From positions 124,001 through 188,000 of the forward strand of contig JAFDXK010000001.1 of assembly GCA_018267965.1 (NCBI GenBank): a stretch of 64,000 nt of DNA. The letters run 5' to 3'. The notes under the pieces are model-generated. The model saw nothing but the letters and a program-made list of their open reading frames with translations. It was not told the origin of the DNA and ran no database searches. Shown one piece after another: positions 24,295-32,989 of the stretch; positions within the stretch are counted from its first letter, which is position 1, and every line of letters starts with the position of its first letter. The stretch is from Bacteroidota bacterium. Lineage in GTDB: Bacteria; Bacteroidota; Bacteroidia; Chitinophagales; Chitinophagaceae. The position numbers were made by a program, and so were the translations under genes.

Positions 24295-25071
24295 TTAATC
24301 TACAGATATACTTGTGATGCTGAACATATTGGCATAGTTATCAGACATTGCTTTAGAATCACTGCCAACAGTCATTATTTGAGATTTAGAAGCGATGCTG
24401 ATGTTATTAGGTGTAAACCATTTTAATGCATCTGCCTTCATGATAATGCTGCCTTCTTTACCGGTGGTAAGCACCATGTTTGTCGGGAAGTTGATAGTAA
24501 CTGTGTGTAAAGCGCTGTTTGCACCACTAAAGCCTCCAATATGATATTGGAAGATTTTGCCGCTGGCAGTAGACTGTGGTGATGTGCCTTCGAGCTTAGC
24601 CATAATGTAACCTGTGTTCCATGTCCAGAACATACCGTTTGCAGGGTCTAACGCACCTGTTTGTGCGCCGCTTACATTTCTTGCGCTATCAACGCCTATA
24701 GTAAATGTAACACTTGTGTATGTGCCTGCAGGAACATCTTCAATATGAAAGTGTTTAGATGATGGAAGGTCGCTTTGCACTAAATGGTAGCTATTATCTT
24801 CTACAAAATAACTGCCATCTGCTTTTTTTATTTTTACATTGCTGATGTAATAGTTGAATTTAGTAATACTTACAGTATCGCCGCTGCCTGTTCTGTATTT
24901 ACCCGTTGTCATTACAAGAGATGAATCGCCTGCATAGTTGAAAAATTCAAAACCTATTTCGCCCGTCGTTTCAACCGGTGTCACTACAGGGTCATCTTTT
25001 TTTCTGCAAGAAACAACTGATAATATCATAGCGAGAAAGAGTAGGGTTGCATTAATTTTATAAGCTTTCAT
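24295..25071 (-). CDS. MbnP-like copper-associated lipoprotein
   Basis: This 258-residue protein has a lipoprotein signal (SVVSCRKK, Cys22) and fits the MbnP family, known from methanobactin operons as a periplasmic partner in copper handling. Landmarks are GEIGFEFFNYAGDSSLVM, KFNYYISNVKIKKADGSYF, GTYTSVTFTIGVDSARN, GMFWTWNTGYIMAKLEG and FQYHIGGFSG (each shown separately). MbnP normally pairs with MbnH, a di-haem protein; no CxxCH-bearing gene is present nearby. Neighbouring genes encode other envelope proteins on the same strand. Confidence 0.8.
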   Translation of the reverse strand: MKAYKINATLLFLAMILSVVSCRKKDDPVVTPVETTGEIGFEFFNYAGDSSLVMTTGKYRTGSGDTVSITKFNYYISNVKIKKADGSYFVEDNSYHLVQSDLPSSKHFHIEDVPAGTYTSVTFTIGVDSARNVSGAQTGALDPANGMFWTWNTGYIMAKLEGTSPQSTASGKIFQYHIGGFSGANSALHTVTINFPTNMVLTTGKEGSIIMKADALKWFTPNNISIASKSQIMTVGSDSKAMSDNYANMFSITSISVD

Positions 25072-25122
25072 AATTTATTTTTTTAAAACTGATAGTTAAT
25101 AATTTAGACGTCTTTAAAAGAA

Positions 25123-25518
25123 CTAAGGTTGGCTTTTCAAACTTAACTCTTTAGTGGATTGGTTGCCATCGTGGTCTATTTGCACGGTAAGCTCCAGTTT
25201 CATGTCGATATTCGAATTTACGGTATCTACCCAATATTTATTAATGTCAAATTTATCTGTATAAGTATGCTGGTAGTCATAGAATAGCGATTCGCCGGTT
25301 GCTTTGTTTTTTATGGATAATTCGTAACCGTGCAATTGGCTGATATAACTGACTGAAGCCTTCATAAATACTGTATCGCCTTTGCGAAAAATGTGGCCAT
25401 CTGAGGGTGCCGACAAGTTGATAACAATACTTGACGGTTGTGCAGGTGTATCATCTTTCTTTTGGCAGGATACCATTAAGATACAAGTTAGTATCATAAA
25501 TAATGCCGATTGTTTCAT
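25123..25518 (-). CDS. Small lipoprotein, DUF4625-like
   Basis: This 131-residue protein has a lipobox (LMVSCQKK, Cys17) and one β-sandwich-like domain: INLSAPSDGHIFRKGDTVFM, HGYELSIKNKATGESLF and LTVQIDHDGNQSTKELSL. It resembles the short Ig-like DUF4625 family found near metal-uptake genes (moderate, from pattern only). Its His and Asp residues may contact a ligand. It lies between MbnP and the CDAC-motif membrane protein, with gaps of 51 and 16 bases. Confidence 0.65.
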   Translation of the reverse strand: MKQSALFMILTCILMVSCQKKDDTPAQPSSIVINLSAPSDGHIFRKGDTVFMKASVSYISQLHGYELSIKNKATGESLFYDYQHTYTDKFDINKYWVDTVNSNIDMKLELTVQIDHDGNQSTKELSLKSQP

Positions 25519-25534
25519 AAGATGCTATTTGTAA

Positions 25535-26449
25535 TTAAAAAAGAATTAAAACACCGATGTCACTTCTGGTCGTTGCGGTAACGTTTCCCTGCGCATAATT
25601 TTGAACAAGAGGTGTGTAGTATGATAGCTGAAAGCCATAGTGCTTATAATAAGCCTGTAGTCCTAGTGAGCCAAACATGATACTACCACCTGTCTCTTCA
25701 TTTAGCCATTTACGACTGTAATTGTCATAGTCGTGCAGGGTATATTCGTAACGCATACCTGCCTGCGGTATAACAGACCAATCCTTTTTTTGCCATTTAT
25801 AGAAATAGAGCATAGCAGCAGAAAGCCTATTGCCATATTTATAATCTTGTTTATTGGGATTGGTTACTGTGTACGATGCCTCGGTATTAACACCCATCTT
25901 TTTGAATAATAGCGTATAGTTAACGTTCGACAAAATATCCCAGCTACCTGTACCAGGTTGAATATTTAATAACCTGTCGCCTGTTTCTGTATTTATAACA
26001 TCGTGTTTGCCTGTTGGTGCTTTTATGCCAACACCTGCAAATAGGATGTGGGTTATAAGTGATGCAGATGACGCACTGCTTTTTAAAAGCATCACATTGG
26101 TAATAACAGAAGCATCTCCTAAGCCACTATAATGTGTTGTGGCGTTACTTTCAGCCCTTGTATTCATTGTGTAAGGCATAAACCCAAACAACATGACGCG
26201 TTTGCTGATAGCTGCCTTCCCCCACAATTGTATGATTTGGTATTGTTCCTGAGAATGGGATGTGGTTGCTTTGTTCTCAGCATCGTGCATACTATTGAAA
26301 CTTCGGTACTGGTATTGGACACCTGCAAAATGCCTGTAATACTGAGGTAGCAAGCCTACAGCCTGACTGCCTCCTGATGAGCCGCAGGCATCGCAGGCAG
26401 ATGCAGCGTAACTGCATAGCATTATGCTGGCTAGCATTAGCCGTTTCAT
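25535..26449 (-). CDS. Outer-membrane β-barrel-like protein with N-terminal CDAC motif
   Basis: This 304-residue protein has a signal peptide ending in ASA, directly followed by CDACGSSGGSQAVGLLPQYY. The rest alternates aromatic and polar strands with GxY/GxG turns and ends DIGVLILF, as an outer-membrane barrel would. The Cys pair at the very N-terminus of the mature protein could capture a soft metal ion such as copper before transport (inference). It is grouped with MbnP and the other minus-strand lipoproteins. Confidence 0.65.
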   Translation of the reverse strand: MKRLMLASIMLCSYAASACDACGSSGGSQAVGLLPQYYRHFAGVQYQYRSFNSMHDAENKATTSHSQEQYQIIQLWGKAAISKRVMLFGFMPYTMNTRAESNATTHYSGLGDASVITNVMLLKSSASSASLITHILFAGVGIKAPTGKHDVINTETGDRLLNIQPGTGSWDILSNVNYTLLFKKMGVNTEASYTVTNPNKQDYKYGNRLSAAMLYFYKWQKKDWSVIPQAGMRYEYTLHDYDNYSRKWLNEETGGSIMFGSLGLQAYYKHYGFQLSYYTPLVQNYAQGNVTATTRSDIGVLILF

Positions 26450-26532
26450 AACAACTTATTTATTAAATGATGTAATGGACATAACTCTCTTTTGACATTG
26501 AGAGATGATGTCATTGGTTGTAAATAAGAATA

Positions 26533-26913
26533 TTATACAACAGGCGGCGGGTGAAAGATAGACAACGGCATATTACAACCTAAAGGTGGTATGTAAGTAC
26601 CATTTTGAGCAACTAATGCGCTGCGTGAAGTGAATGAGAGATTAACAATGTCTTCGGGCAGAAAATCTGTCCATTCTACTTGTTCTGTTTTATGATTTTT
26701 ACTGCTGTTGGTGGTGCCTTGCATGTCGGCTTTCTTTAATTGCTTGCGCAAGTAACATTTACCACAGCATTTCATTTGTGGCTTATCGCGGTTTTCGCAA
26801 AGAACTGTAGCCACATAGGTTTTATTGGCATTATACCATGCTATGATGCCCAGCTTCAAAAAACATTGAAAGCAGAGGCTACATAAGAGGAGTATGGATA
26901 ACACCTTTTGCAT
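26533..26913 (-). CDS. Small Cys-rich exported protein with FHPP C-terminus
   Basis: This 126-residue protein has an N-terminal hydrophobic helix, then a Cys cluster (VLCENRDKPQMKCCGKCYLR) fitting metal binding, a polar linker, and a C-terminus SIFHPPPVV. The ending matches that of the protein at 33464-33868 (QVFHPPIV). The ORF starts at ATG 26913; its MQKVLSILLL beginning also resembles MQKIAIILFL of that protein. No defined family or function; its neighbourhood suggests metal (copper or iron) homeostasis. Confidence 0.65.
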   Translation of the reverse strand: MQKVLSILLLCSLCFQCFLKLGIIAWYNANKTYVATVLCENRDKPQMKCCGKCYLRKQLKKADMQGTTNSSKNHKTEQVEWTDFLPEDIVNLSFTSRSALVAQNGTYIPPLGCNMPLSIFHPPPVV

Positions 26914-26977
26914 GGATGCTCAAAATTAATGCACTCTTTTCATATTATGACGATAAAATCGGGAAAATCATTCTGTA

Positions 26978-27634
26978 TCAGAGACTATTGGTATAGCCGT
27001 AGGTAATCAGTTGCTCAATATCGGCGATATGGTGGGTTTTCCCATTGTTTAATAAATAGATACGGTCGGCTATGTCTAAAACCTGTTTATACAGGTGGTC
27101 TGTAATGATGATGCCTTTATCTTTTTTCAGAGATTGTAGCAGGACTTTTATTTTGTCAACATGCAACGGCATAATATGAGAAAATGGCTCATCGAGTATG
27201 ACAAATTTACCCGGAGCCTTTAGGATGATATACACCTCAATCATCCTGCGTTGCCCGCCCGATAATTCGTTTATTTGTTTCCCGGTATCTTTCTCATACT
27301 CAGGAAAATCGGTTGTAAAGTCCTGTACGTTGACCTGATAATGTTTTAAAGCCGTTGCCACTTTCATGCTGCCGGGAATAAAATGAAACTGCGGCAGGTA
27401 ATGCAATAAACCTTTTTGGGTATGAGCTTTGCCTACATATTTGCCATCGCAACGAACAGATACACTGTATGCCTTCATGGTGCCGAAAGCAATTTGCATG
27501 AAGCAAGATTTACCACAGCCATTGCGTCCTAATAATGCAGTAATATTGCCGGTGTCGCATCTCACATATACGTCGCTAAGAATGCGCCTGTTGCCAAATT
27601 CCAGTTGAACGCCGTCTATCTCAAGAGTATGCAT
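26978..27634 (-). CDS. ABC-type ATPase, stand-alone
   Basis: This 218-residue protein is a complete ABC ATP-binding domain: Walker A GRNGCGKSC (36-44), Q-loop Gln82, signature LSGGQ (124-128), Walker B FVILDE with Glu149, and switch His180. The D-loop normally reads SALD; here it is FSHIMPLH, which is unusual. A 98-residue membrane protein precedes it by 2 bases; no full-size permease is nearby. It may power a transporter whose membrane part is this small protein, or act with a permease elsewhere. It resembles the LptB branch in style, with moderate confidence. Confidence 0.85.
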   Translation of the reverse strand: MHTLEIDGVQLEFGNRRILSDVYVRCDTGNITALLGRNGCGKSCFMQIAFGTMKAYSVSVRCDGKYVGKAHTQKGLLHYLPQFHFIPGSMKVATALKHYQVNVQDFTTDFPEYEKDTGKQINELSGGQRRMIEVYIILKAPGKFVILDEPFSHIMPLHVDKIKVLLQSLKKDKGIIITDHLYKQVLDIADRIYLLNNGKTHHIADIEQLITYGYTNSL

Positions 27635-27636
27635 TA

Positions 27637-27933
27637 CTATAATTTAGAGATTATGAGTAATGCAAGAATGAATATTGCTGTATCGATACCCAGGCTGAAA
27701 ATGAGCAGGTTTTTGAATGATAATTGCAGGTTGTAATAAAAGAAGAGTTCTTTTTTCTTACCAACTGATACGAAGTATAAAATGAGGAATTGGGTGATGA
27801 GCTTTAAGAATAGCATGGGAAGTAGAACCATCAACCCCATGTCTCTGAACAGGCGGGCACAGACGTAGGTTACTACCCAACCAGCAAAAGCATGGCTGCG
27901 ATAAAACCTTAGCAGGAGGGGAATTTGATTCAC
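27637..27933 (-). CDS. Small membrane protein paired with ABC ATPase
   Basis: This 98-residue protein has two or three hydrophobic segments (about 17-30, 32-55, 72-96) around a polar section ELFFYYNLQLSFKNLLIF. The FYYNL-x-LS section resembles a coupling-helix element, and small proteins with a FYYNLG-like motif sit beside such ATPases in other Bacteroidota (from memory). Its start is GTG, and its stop lies 2 bases before the ATPase ATG, so the two are translationally coupled. Function unknown. Confidence 0.6.
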   Translation of the reverse strand: MNQIPLLLRFYRSHAFAGWVVTYVCARLFRDMGLMVLLPMLFLKLITQFLILYFVSVGKKKELFFYYNLQLSFKNLLIFSLGIDTAIFILALLIISKL

Positions 27934-27967
27934 AGGTTTTAAACGTAAATAGGGGAGGTTTAGTATG

Positions 27968-27997
27968 AAAAAAAATCCACCCGCCAGGCGGGTGGAT
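27968..27997 (-). terminator. Terminator of HH-lipoprotein B
   Basis: ATCCACCCGCC and GGCGGGTGGAT form an 11-bp perfect repeat; on the minus strand a run of nine T follows. It lies 26 bases after the stop of the gene at 28023-28469. Confidence 0.85.
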
Positions 27998-28022
27998 GTA
28001 TAAAGATGTTTAAGTGTGCTTA

Positions 28023-28469
28023 TTATGGCTCAGCGTTTACCCTGAACGTATTTACAGTAATGTTGTAAGTACGGGTAACAGTATCTATAACTTTGAAAGC
28101 TGTACCACCTATAACGCTATCAGCAACTGCTGCATAGTTAGGGTCCCAACCTTTGGCCCAGATGTAGTAATTACCCTGTTTCAGGCTATCGAAAATAGCG
28201 TATAAACCGCCTGATTGTGGTTTTACTTTCATAGAGTCATCAAACCTCCAATTATAAATAGTAGGCATCTCAACGGCGTCATATCTCAGATATATCGTAC
28301 AGCTATCCAAGGTATAATCGTGGTGTTTGGCGTTGATAAGCAATTTTGCAGTGCCTCCTTTTCCAGCAAGGGCATATGGTGCAGGTGTTACTTTATCTTG
28401 TTTTCTGTAGCAACCCATAGCCAGGAAAGTGGCTAATATCAACCCGGGAATGATGTATTTAGTACGCAT
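28023..28469 (-). CDS. HH-motif lipoprotein (paralogue B)
   Basis: This 148-residue lipoprotein (LAMGCYRK, Cys20) repeats the design of the protein at 23884-24273: GKGGTAKLLINAKHH, DSCTIYLRYD, PQSG, NYYIWAKGWDPN and VIGG. It is a single-gene unit with its own terminator. The two copies lie at opposite ends of the gene group with MbnP and the ABC ATPase. Function unknown; metal binding by His-His/Cys is possible. Confidence 0.7.
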   Translation of the reverse strand: MRTKYIIPGLILATFLAMGCYRKQDKVTPAPYALAGKGGTAKLLINAKHHDYTLDSCTIYLRYDAVEMPTIYNWRFDDSMKVKPQSGGLYAIFDSLKQGNYYIWAKGWDPNYAAVADSVIGGTAFKVIDTVTRTYNITVNTFRVNAEP

Positions 28470-28555
28470 AATGTTTAAAGATATAATTAGTTTGGGTTTT
28501 ATGAAATAATTAACCCCAAAATTTTATTTCGGATTTAATTTGCATTAATGTGATT

Positions 28556-28563
28556 TATATTTG
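28556..28563 (+). promoter_or_regulatory. -7 box of the 28599 gene
   Basis: TATATTTG is a perfect TAnnTTTG, 35 bases before the ATG; the -33 box is not clear. Confidence 0.5.
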
Positions 28564-28598
28564 TAATACTGACAGGTGTAGTCTTTTAAAGTGCTTGC

Positions 28599-29978
28599 AT
28601 GAGGAAGTTGATTTTAGTTATGGGGATAGTAATGCTAACAGGCATATTAAGAAGCTATGCTCAGCAAGATGTACTGAATTTGACTGCCCAAGCTGTGTAT
28701 GGATATGATAATGTATCCGGATATGCTTTGGAGGATTCTACAGCTTATAAGTACTCTAATGGCCGGGGCAGTTACGTGCAAACTGGGGATTATAAATATG
28801 ATACCTCAGTAAAATACCAGGTTGTATCATCAGTCATCAACCCCAAGCAGCAATGGCTGCGGAATTATGATGTCAATAACCGTATTACCACCCATATATA
28901 TCAACAACGAACAGGAGGCAGCTGGCGCAACAATATTAAATACCTGTACGATTATAATAGTGCAAGTGTTTACGATACGACCTCTATACAAAACTGGGAT
29001 ACAACAGCCAATGTTTGGACCGAAGTAAGAGGATATAAATATTATTACACCGGCAGCAGACTTGACAGCATAGTATGGAAGAAAAAGGCAGGTAGCACAT
29101 GGGTAGTTGAGGCCAGGGATAAATACACTTATAGCGGAAGTAATCTTAGTGTGCACTTGCTGGAAGTTTGGAATGATACGATGACACACTGGGACCCCTG
29201 GCAGCAAGAAATATATACCTATACCGTAACGGGTGCGATAAAATCTTACGAAACCAATTTGCTGGATTTTGGTACACTAACACTCCAACATTCAAGCAGA
29301 ATGGAATATGTGTATACTGCCGGCGGCAACATAGATACGCTCACTTATTTTTATTGGAATAAGTTATCACTGATATGGGATGGTTTTGAAAAGCACTATT
29401 ACACATATACACAGCATAACGATAAGGACCTGGAGATGATAGACTATTGGAATGTGGGCACGTCGCATTGGGATTCTTACAAATGGCTGAACTATGTTTA
29501 TGATGTGAACTACAACAAAACATCTTTAACTGAAAAGGTATTTAACGGTAGCCTTTATCTCAATAGTACAACACAACAATGGTTGTATAACGGAGCTAAT
29601 CTGCCTGTACAATACATCAATTACGGTTGGGATGATATATCCGGCACATGGAAGCCAACTGCAGGCAGTATGTCTAAGACCATCTACTATTACGAATTTC
29701 CAGCGGGTATATCTAAAGCGTCACCCCAGTCTATTCATGTATACCCTAATCCTGCAGAGGACATAATACATATATCCTTGCAATGGCGCGAAGCTTTGCC
29801 ATTTATTATAACCGTGCATGATATGCAGGGCAGGCTCATATATCAAAAAGCTGAAAAGGGTGCGCTTATTTATAATGCCGATGTGGTATTGCCCGGTATA
29901 TCAAACGGCAATTATATGGTACGAGCCACAAATGGTAAAGAGGAAATGACAAAGCTTTTGGTGGTGGCTAATCAATAA
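28599..29978 (+). CDS. T9SS protein with YD-like repeats
   Basis: This 459-residue protein has a signal peptide (to SYAQQ) and a chain of about 25-40-residue aromatic repeats of the form YxYxxxGxxDSIxWxxxxGxTW, e.g. KYYYTGSRLDSIVWKK and KYTYSGSNLSVHLLEVW. They recall YD/RHS-type surface repeats. A T9SS type A sorting domain ends it (IHVYPNPAEDIIHISL). It would be exported through T9SS and displayed. It is followed by a lipoprotein gene after 17 bases. Confidence 0.75.
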   Translation: MRKLILVMGIVMLTGILRSYAQQDVLNLTAQAVYGYDNVSGYALEDSTAYKYSNGRGSYVQTGDYKYDTSVKYQVVSSVINPKQQWLRNYDVNNRITTHIYQQRTGGSWRNNIKYLYDYNSASVYDTTSIQNWDTTANVWTEVRGYKYYYTGSRLDSIVWKKKAGSTWVVEARDKYTYSGSNLSVHLLEVWNDTMTHWDPWQQEIYTYTVTGAIKSYETNLLDFGTLTLQHSSRMEYVYTAGGNIDTLTYFYWNKLSLIWDGFEKHYYTYTQHNDKDLEMIDYWNVGTSHWDSYKWLNYVYDVNYNKTSLTEKVFNGSLYLNSTTQQWLYNGANLPVQYINYGWDDISGTWKPTAGSMSKTIYYYEFPAGISKASPQSIHVYPNPAEDIIHISLQWREALPFIITVHDMQGRLIYQKAEKGALIYNADVVLPGISNGNYMVRATNGKEEMTKLLVVANQ

Positions 29979-29995
29979 AATGTACATTTGTTATC

Positions 29996-30505
29996 ATGAT
30001 TTTTCAAAAGAGACTACTTCCCTTTTTTATAATTGGTTTTTCAATAGTATTGATAGCAGGAGCATGTTGTAAAAAGCGAGCTTACTGCAATCAGGGTAAA
30101 CTAACTATAGGTATTACGGGCTACGACAGGAATATTGTAAAAACCCTTGTGTTGAAAAGATATGCCGTGGGAGATTCTGTGCGCAAAAAAGCACTAGACT
30201 CATCGTCTTTTGTATATAATGGCCCGGCTGCAACACCCGGCAAGAAAGATACTGTATGGTTTAATGATTATGTGCCCACAACAGGACTGCTAAAGGGGGT
30301 ATACTTTGGCAATGACTGGGTAATAGAAATAACAGGGCTTACTAATTCTCAGCGCTACCAGTACATTAATAATGTAAATGATGACGGCCATTCTTATGAG
30401 GTAGTAAGATGTAAGGATAAAGAAACACAATGCGCTACACAGGTATTGTCATACTCTATCAACTATGTAGATAAGAAAGGAGACAGGCTGGTGATAAGTA
30501 AATAA
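29996..30505 (+). CDS. Lipoprotein of unknown function
   Basis: This 169-residue protein has a long hydrophobic signal and a lipobox-like LIAGACCKK. The mature part includes NQGKLTIGITGYDRNIVKT and ends in a β-hairpin (YSINYVDKKGDRLVISK), with a Cys pair (RCKDKETQC) near residue 145. No family recognised. It is in an operon with the T9SS repeat protein upstream and ends before a strong terminator. Confidence 0.65.
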   Translation: MIFQKRLLPFFIIGFSIVLIAGACCKKRAYCNQGKLTIGITGYDRNIVKTLVLKRYAVGDSVRKKALDSSSFVYNGPAATPGKKDTVWFNDYVPTTGLLKGVYFGNDWVIEITGLTNSQRYQYINNVNDDGHSYEVVRCKDKETQCATQVLSYSINYVDKKGDRLVISK

Positions 30506-30530
30506 TTATTGGATAAAATTAGTCTAAATA

Positions 30531-30559
30531 AAAATCCCCTCGTCTCACGAGGGGATTTT
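30531..30559. terminator. Strong bidirectional terminator
   Basis: AAAATCCCCTCGT and ACGAGGGGATTTT form a perfect 13-bp stem with a CTC loop between the lipoprotein gene (plus) and the small membrane gene (minus). Confidence 0.85.
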
Positions 30560-30615
30560 GCGTTTCGCTTCAGTATATATCCCATACTACAGAAGGGCAC
30601 TATCGGGGTAAAAAT

Positions 30616-30774
30616 TTATGCTTGTGCGTGCTTTTTAGCGTCCATCAATTCTGCAATTGCTAAACGGCGCGCATGACGTTTTTCTTTTTGTTTTTTCATG
30701 TAGATGAGTATAAATGCAGCTCCAAGATACATGCGGAGCATCATTCCAATAGGTGCAAGTAATATTGATTTCAT
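30616..30774 (-). CDS. 52-residue membrane protein
   Basis: This small protein has one hydrophobic helix (MKSILLAPIGMMLRMYLGAA onward) and a strongly basic tail (KKQKEKRHARRLAIAELMD). I chose the ATG at 30774 since the longer frame would add 24 residues from non-coding sequence. No family recognised. It stands alone between two terminators. Confidence 0.45.
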   Translation of the reverse strand: MKSILLAPIGMMLRMYLGAAFILIYMKKQKEKRHARRLAIAELMDAKKHAQA

Positions 30775-30848
30775 AATCTTTGTTTTGAGTGTTGTTGTTT
30801 GTTTGTAATGCAAATATGTGCCCAGTGAGGATGGTTGTCCAAACAAAA

Positions 30849-30868
30849 AAGCCCCTTTAACGGGGCGT
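30849..30868 (-). terminator. Terminator of the siderophore-type TonB receptor
   Basis: GCCCC and GGGGC form a 5-bp stem with a 6-base loop; on the minus strand TTTTTTG follows. It is 60 bases after the stop at 30929. Confidence 0.6.
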
Positions 30869-30928
30869 TTATAAGTAATTAACAGATTGATTGTTAAGCG
30901 TTAACCAATCATTAAGATTTGCAGCTAT

Positions 30929-32887
30929 TTACAGATGCCACCTGAAAGAAAGATTGATGACCCTGCCGTCGATAGGTGCCCATAATGGCTTGAATGAGGG
31001 ATTTGATATAGTGCCCGTATACAGTGTTTCTACATTGCTCATGCGATAATCTAACAGGTTTTCGCAGTTTAATACTATAGATATATGCTTACCGATATTA
31101 CATTGTCCCATCAATGCTATGAACAAATAAGAAGGAGTGCCGGTGCCGTCATAGCGATATTGACTGCCTGTATAAGAACCTTCGAGGCCAATGCGCCATT
31201 TTTCATCCCATTCTTTTACCAATACAAATGCCCAGCGATGTTTGGGTGTAATAGGTAGAGATCGATTGATAGTATCGCCTATATAGCGGGCATCTGTAAA
31301 TGTATAACCTGCGTACAATTCCCAACTACTGAGCTGCAATTTTATATAGGTATCGAAACCGGCAGATGAAATATGATACTTCATTGTTTGCAAGTACATC
31401 TTACCGTCAACTGTATCTGTAACAAAAGCAGAAGGGCGATATACATGTGTGAGGAAAAATGCCTGGTTGATGAAAAAGCTGTGTTCTTTATCCCAGTCTT
31501 TTTTGTAATTCACTTCTGCATTATAACCATAAGAAAGTTCTGGAAGAACATTGCCGCCCGTTTTGATGTTTAAAATATTGTTCTCAATAGTTTGTGTGGT
31601 AAGCGGGTTAGGTGTTTTGTAACCCATGCCAAAACCAGCCCTTGTAGCCCAATGATTGTTGAATGGATGAAATACTGCAAGACGGGGTAAAAGAATGTTA
31701 GTCCCGTCTGTAATATCCATCCGCACACCTGTTTCTAATAAGGTTTGTTTTTTTACGTGCCATGTGCTTTGGGCAAAAATGCCTGAATATCCGTCTCTGC
31801 CTCCAATGTAGTTGTATGGGTATATTGTTTTGTAATTATTACTGCTGAAACAGAAACCAATAACCATATCATGCACACCCCATTTGAAGGAAGCTGATAA
31901 TTCATGATACATACTTGTTTGGCGGCCGTTTAGTGTGTATGTATTGGTATTGATTGTGCGGTCGAAAAAACTAAGATTGCCTTTTAGGGTAAACTTGGTA
32001 GTGTTATTTAAATAACGTTCTATTAAATATTCACCTGTATGACGTGTTGATATATTGCCTTCGTAATATTTATGAATACTGTCGGCATTGTTTTGCAACA
32101 CTTGCATATCACCGCCCTTGCGTGTATCGAACGAACCACTATATCCGATAGCGACAACCGTTTTATCATCGGGATAGAAAAAGAGTTTTGGATGAATGAG
32201 AAAACTGTTGCTTTTGCCTACGTCACTAAATCCATCTTTATTTACATCAACTGCCTGCTGATTGTTGTAACCGGCAAAAAAGTTATAGCCTATTTTTTGG
32301 TTCCTTTTTGATGCATATATATTAGCATTGAACTCTTGTAAAGAAGTATAATTAACTAATGCATCCAGCTCTTGCCTGAACATAGGGCGTTTAGAGATAA
32401 GATTTACCAAGCCAGCAATAGCACCACCACCATATAATGTACTTGCTGCACCTTTTACCAGTTCTATCTGTTTTAAATCGAGCGGGGGAATAGTAAGTAT
32501 GCCAAACCCACCTGCAAAGCCATCGTACATAGGCATACCATCTCGCAATATTTGTGTGTATTTGCCATCGAGCCCCTGTATGCGTACATTGCTGTTGCCC
32601 GATGCTACAGAAGTTTGTTGTATTTGCACGCCGCTTACATCGCCCAATATGCTGGCAATATTGCCTGGTTTAATGCCTGCTTCCTCTTTCATTTCTTCCA
32701 GCCCCAATACTTCTACTTTCATAGGACTGGTTTCTATTTTTTGATTGCCACGTGTAGATGCTACAACCGTAACTTCCTCTAATGAGTCTTTAGCCTTATG
32801 TAAACTATCGTCAGCAGGTATATGCTGTTGTGCATACACGATATTTGAGAAAATGCACAAAACTGATATGATGAATGAAAATTTCAT
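30929..32887 (-). CDS. TonB-dependent outer-membrane receptor
   Basis: This 652-residue protein has a signal peptide (MKFSFIISVLCIFSNIVYAQ), a plug domain (about 30-160 with VTVVASTRGNQKIETSPMKV, QGLDGKYTQILRDGMPMYDG and KGAASTLYGGGAIAGLVNLI) and a β-barrel ending in ...VINLSFRWHL. It has no carboxypeptidase-like N-module, so it is a classic metal- or siderophore-type receptor that imports a substrate with TonB energy. I chose the ATG at 32887 at the signal peptide; the frame is open 12 codons upstream. It follows the PepSY-like and FHPP genes, which hints at a metal substrate. Confidence 0.88.
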   Translation of the reverse strand: MKFSFIISVLCIFSNIVYAQQHIPADDSLHKAKDSLEEVTVVASTRGNQKIETSPMKVEVLGLEEMKEEAGIKPGNIASILGDVSGVQIQQTSVASGNSNVRIQGLDGKYTQILRDGMPMYDGFAGGFGILTIPPLDLKQIELVKGAASTLYGGGAIAGLVNLISKRPMFRQELDALVNYTSLQEFNANIYASKRNQKIGYNFFAGYNNQQAVDVNKDGFSDVGKSNSFLIHPKLFFYPDDKTVVAIGYSGSFDTRKGGDMQVLQNNADSIHKYYEGNISTRHTGEYLIERYLNNTTKFTLKGNLSFFDRTINTNTYTLNGRQTSMYHELSASFKWGVHDMVIGFCFSSNNYKTIYPYNYIGGRDGYSGIFAQSTWHVKKQTLLETGVRMDITDGTNILLPRLAVFHPFNNHWATRAGFGMGYKTPNPLTTQTIENNILNIKTGGNVLPELSYGYNAEVNYKKDWDKEHSFFINQAFFLTHVYRPSAFVTDTVDGKMYLQTMKYHISSAGFDTYIKLQLSSWELYAGYTFTDARYIGDTINRSLPITPKHRWAFVLVKEWDEKWRIGLEGSYTGSQYRYDGTGTPSYLFIALMGQCNIGKHISIVLNCENLLDYRMSNVETLYTGTISNPSFKPLWAPIDGRVINLSFRWHL

Positions 32888-32989
32888 TGTTATATAATTT
32901 TTAAAACTAAATGTTTTCGGCATGACAAAACAAGCCGGGAGAGGGTAAGTTTCCTGCCCCGGAATATTTTTATCCTTGTTTAAGAGAAT

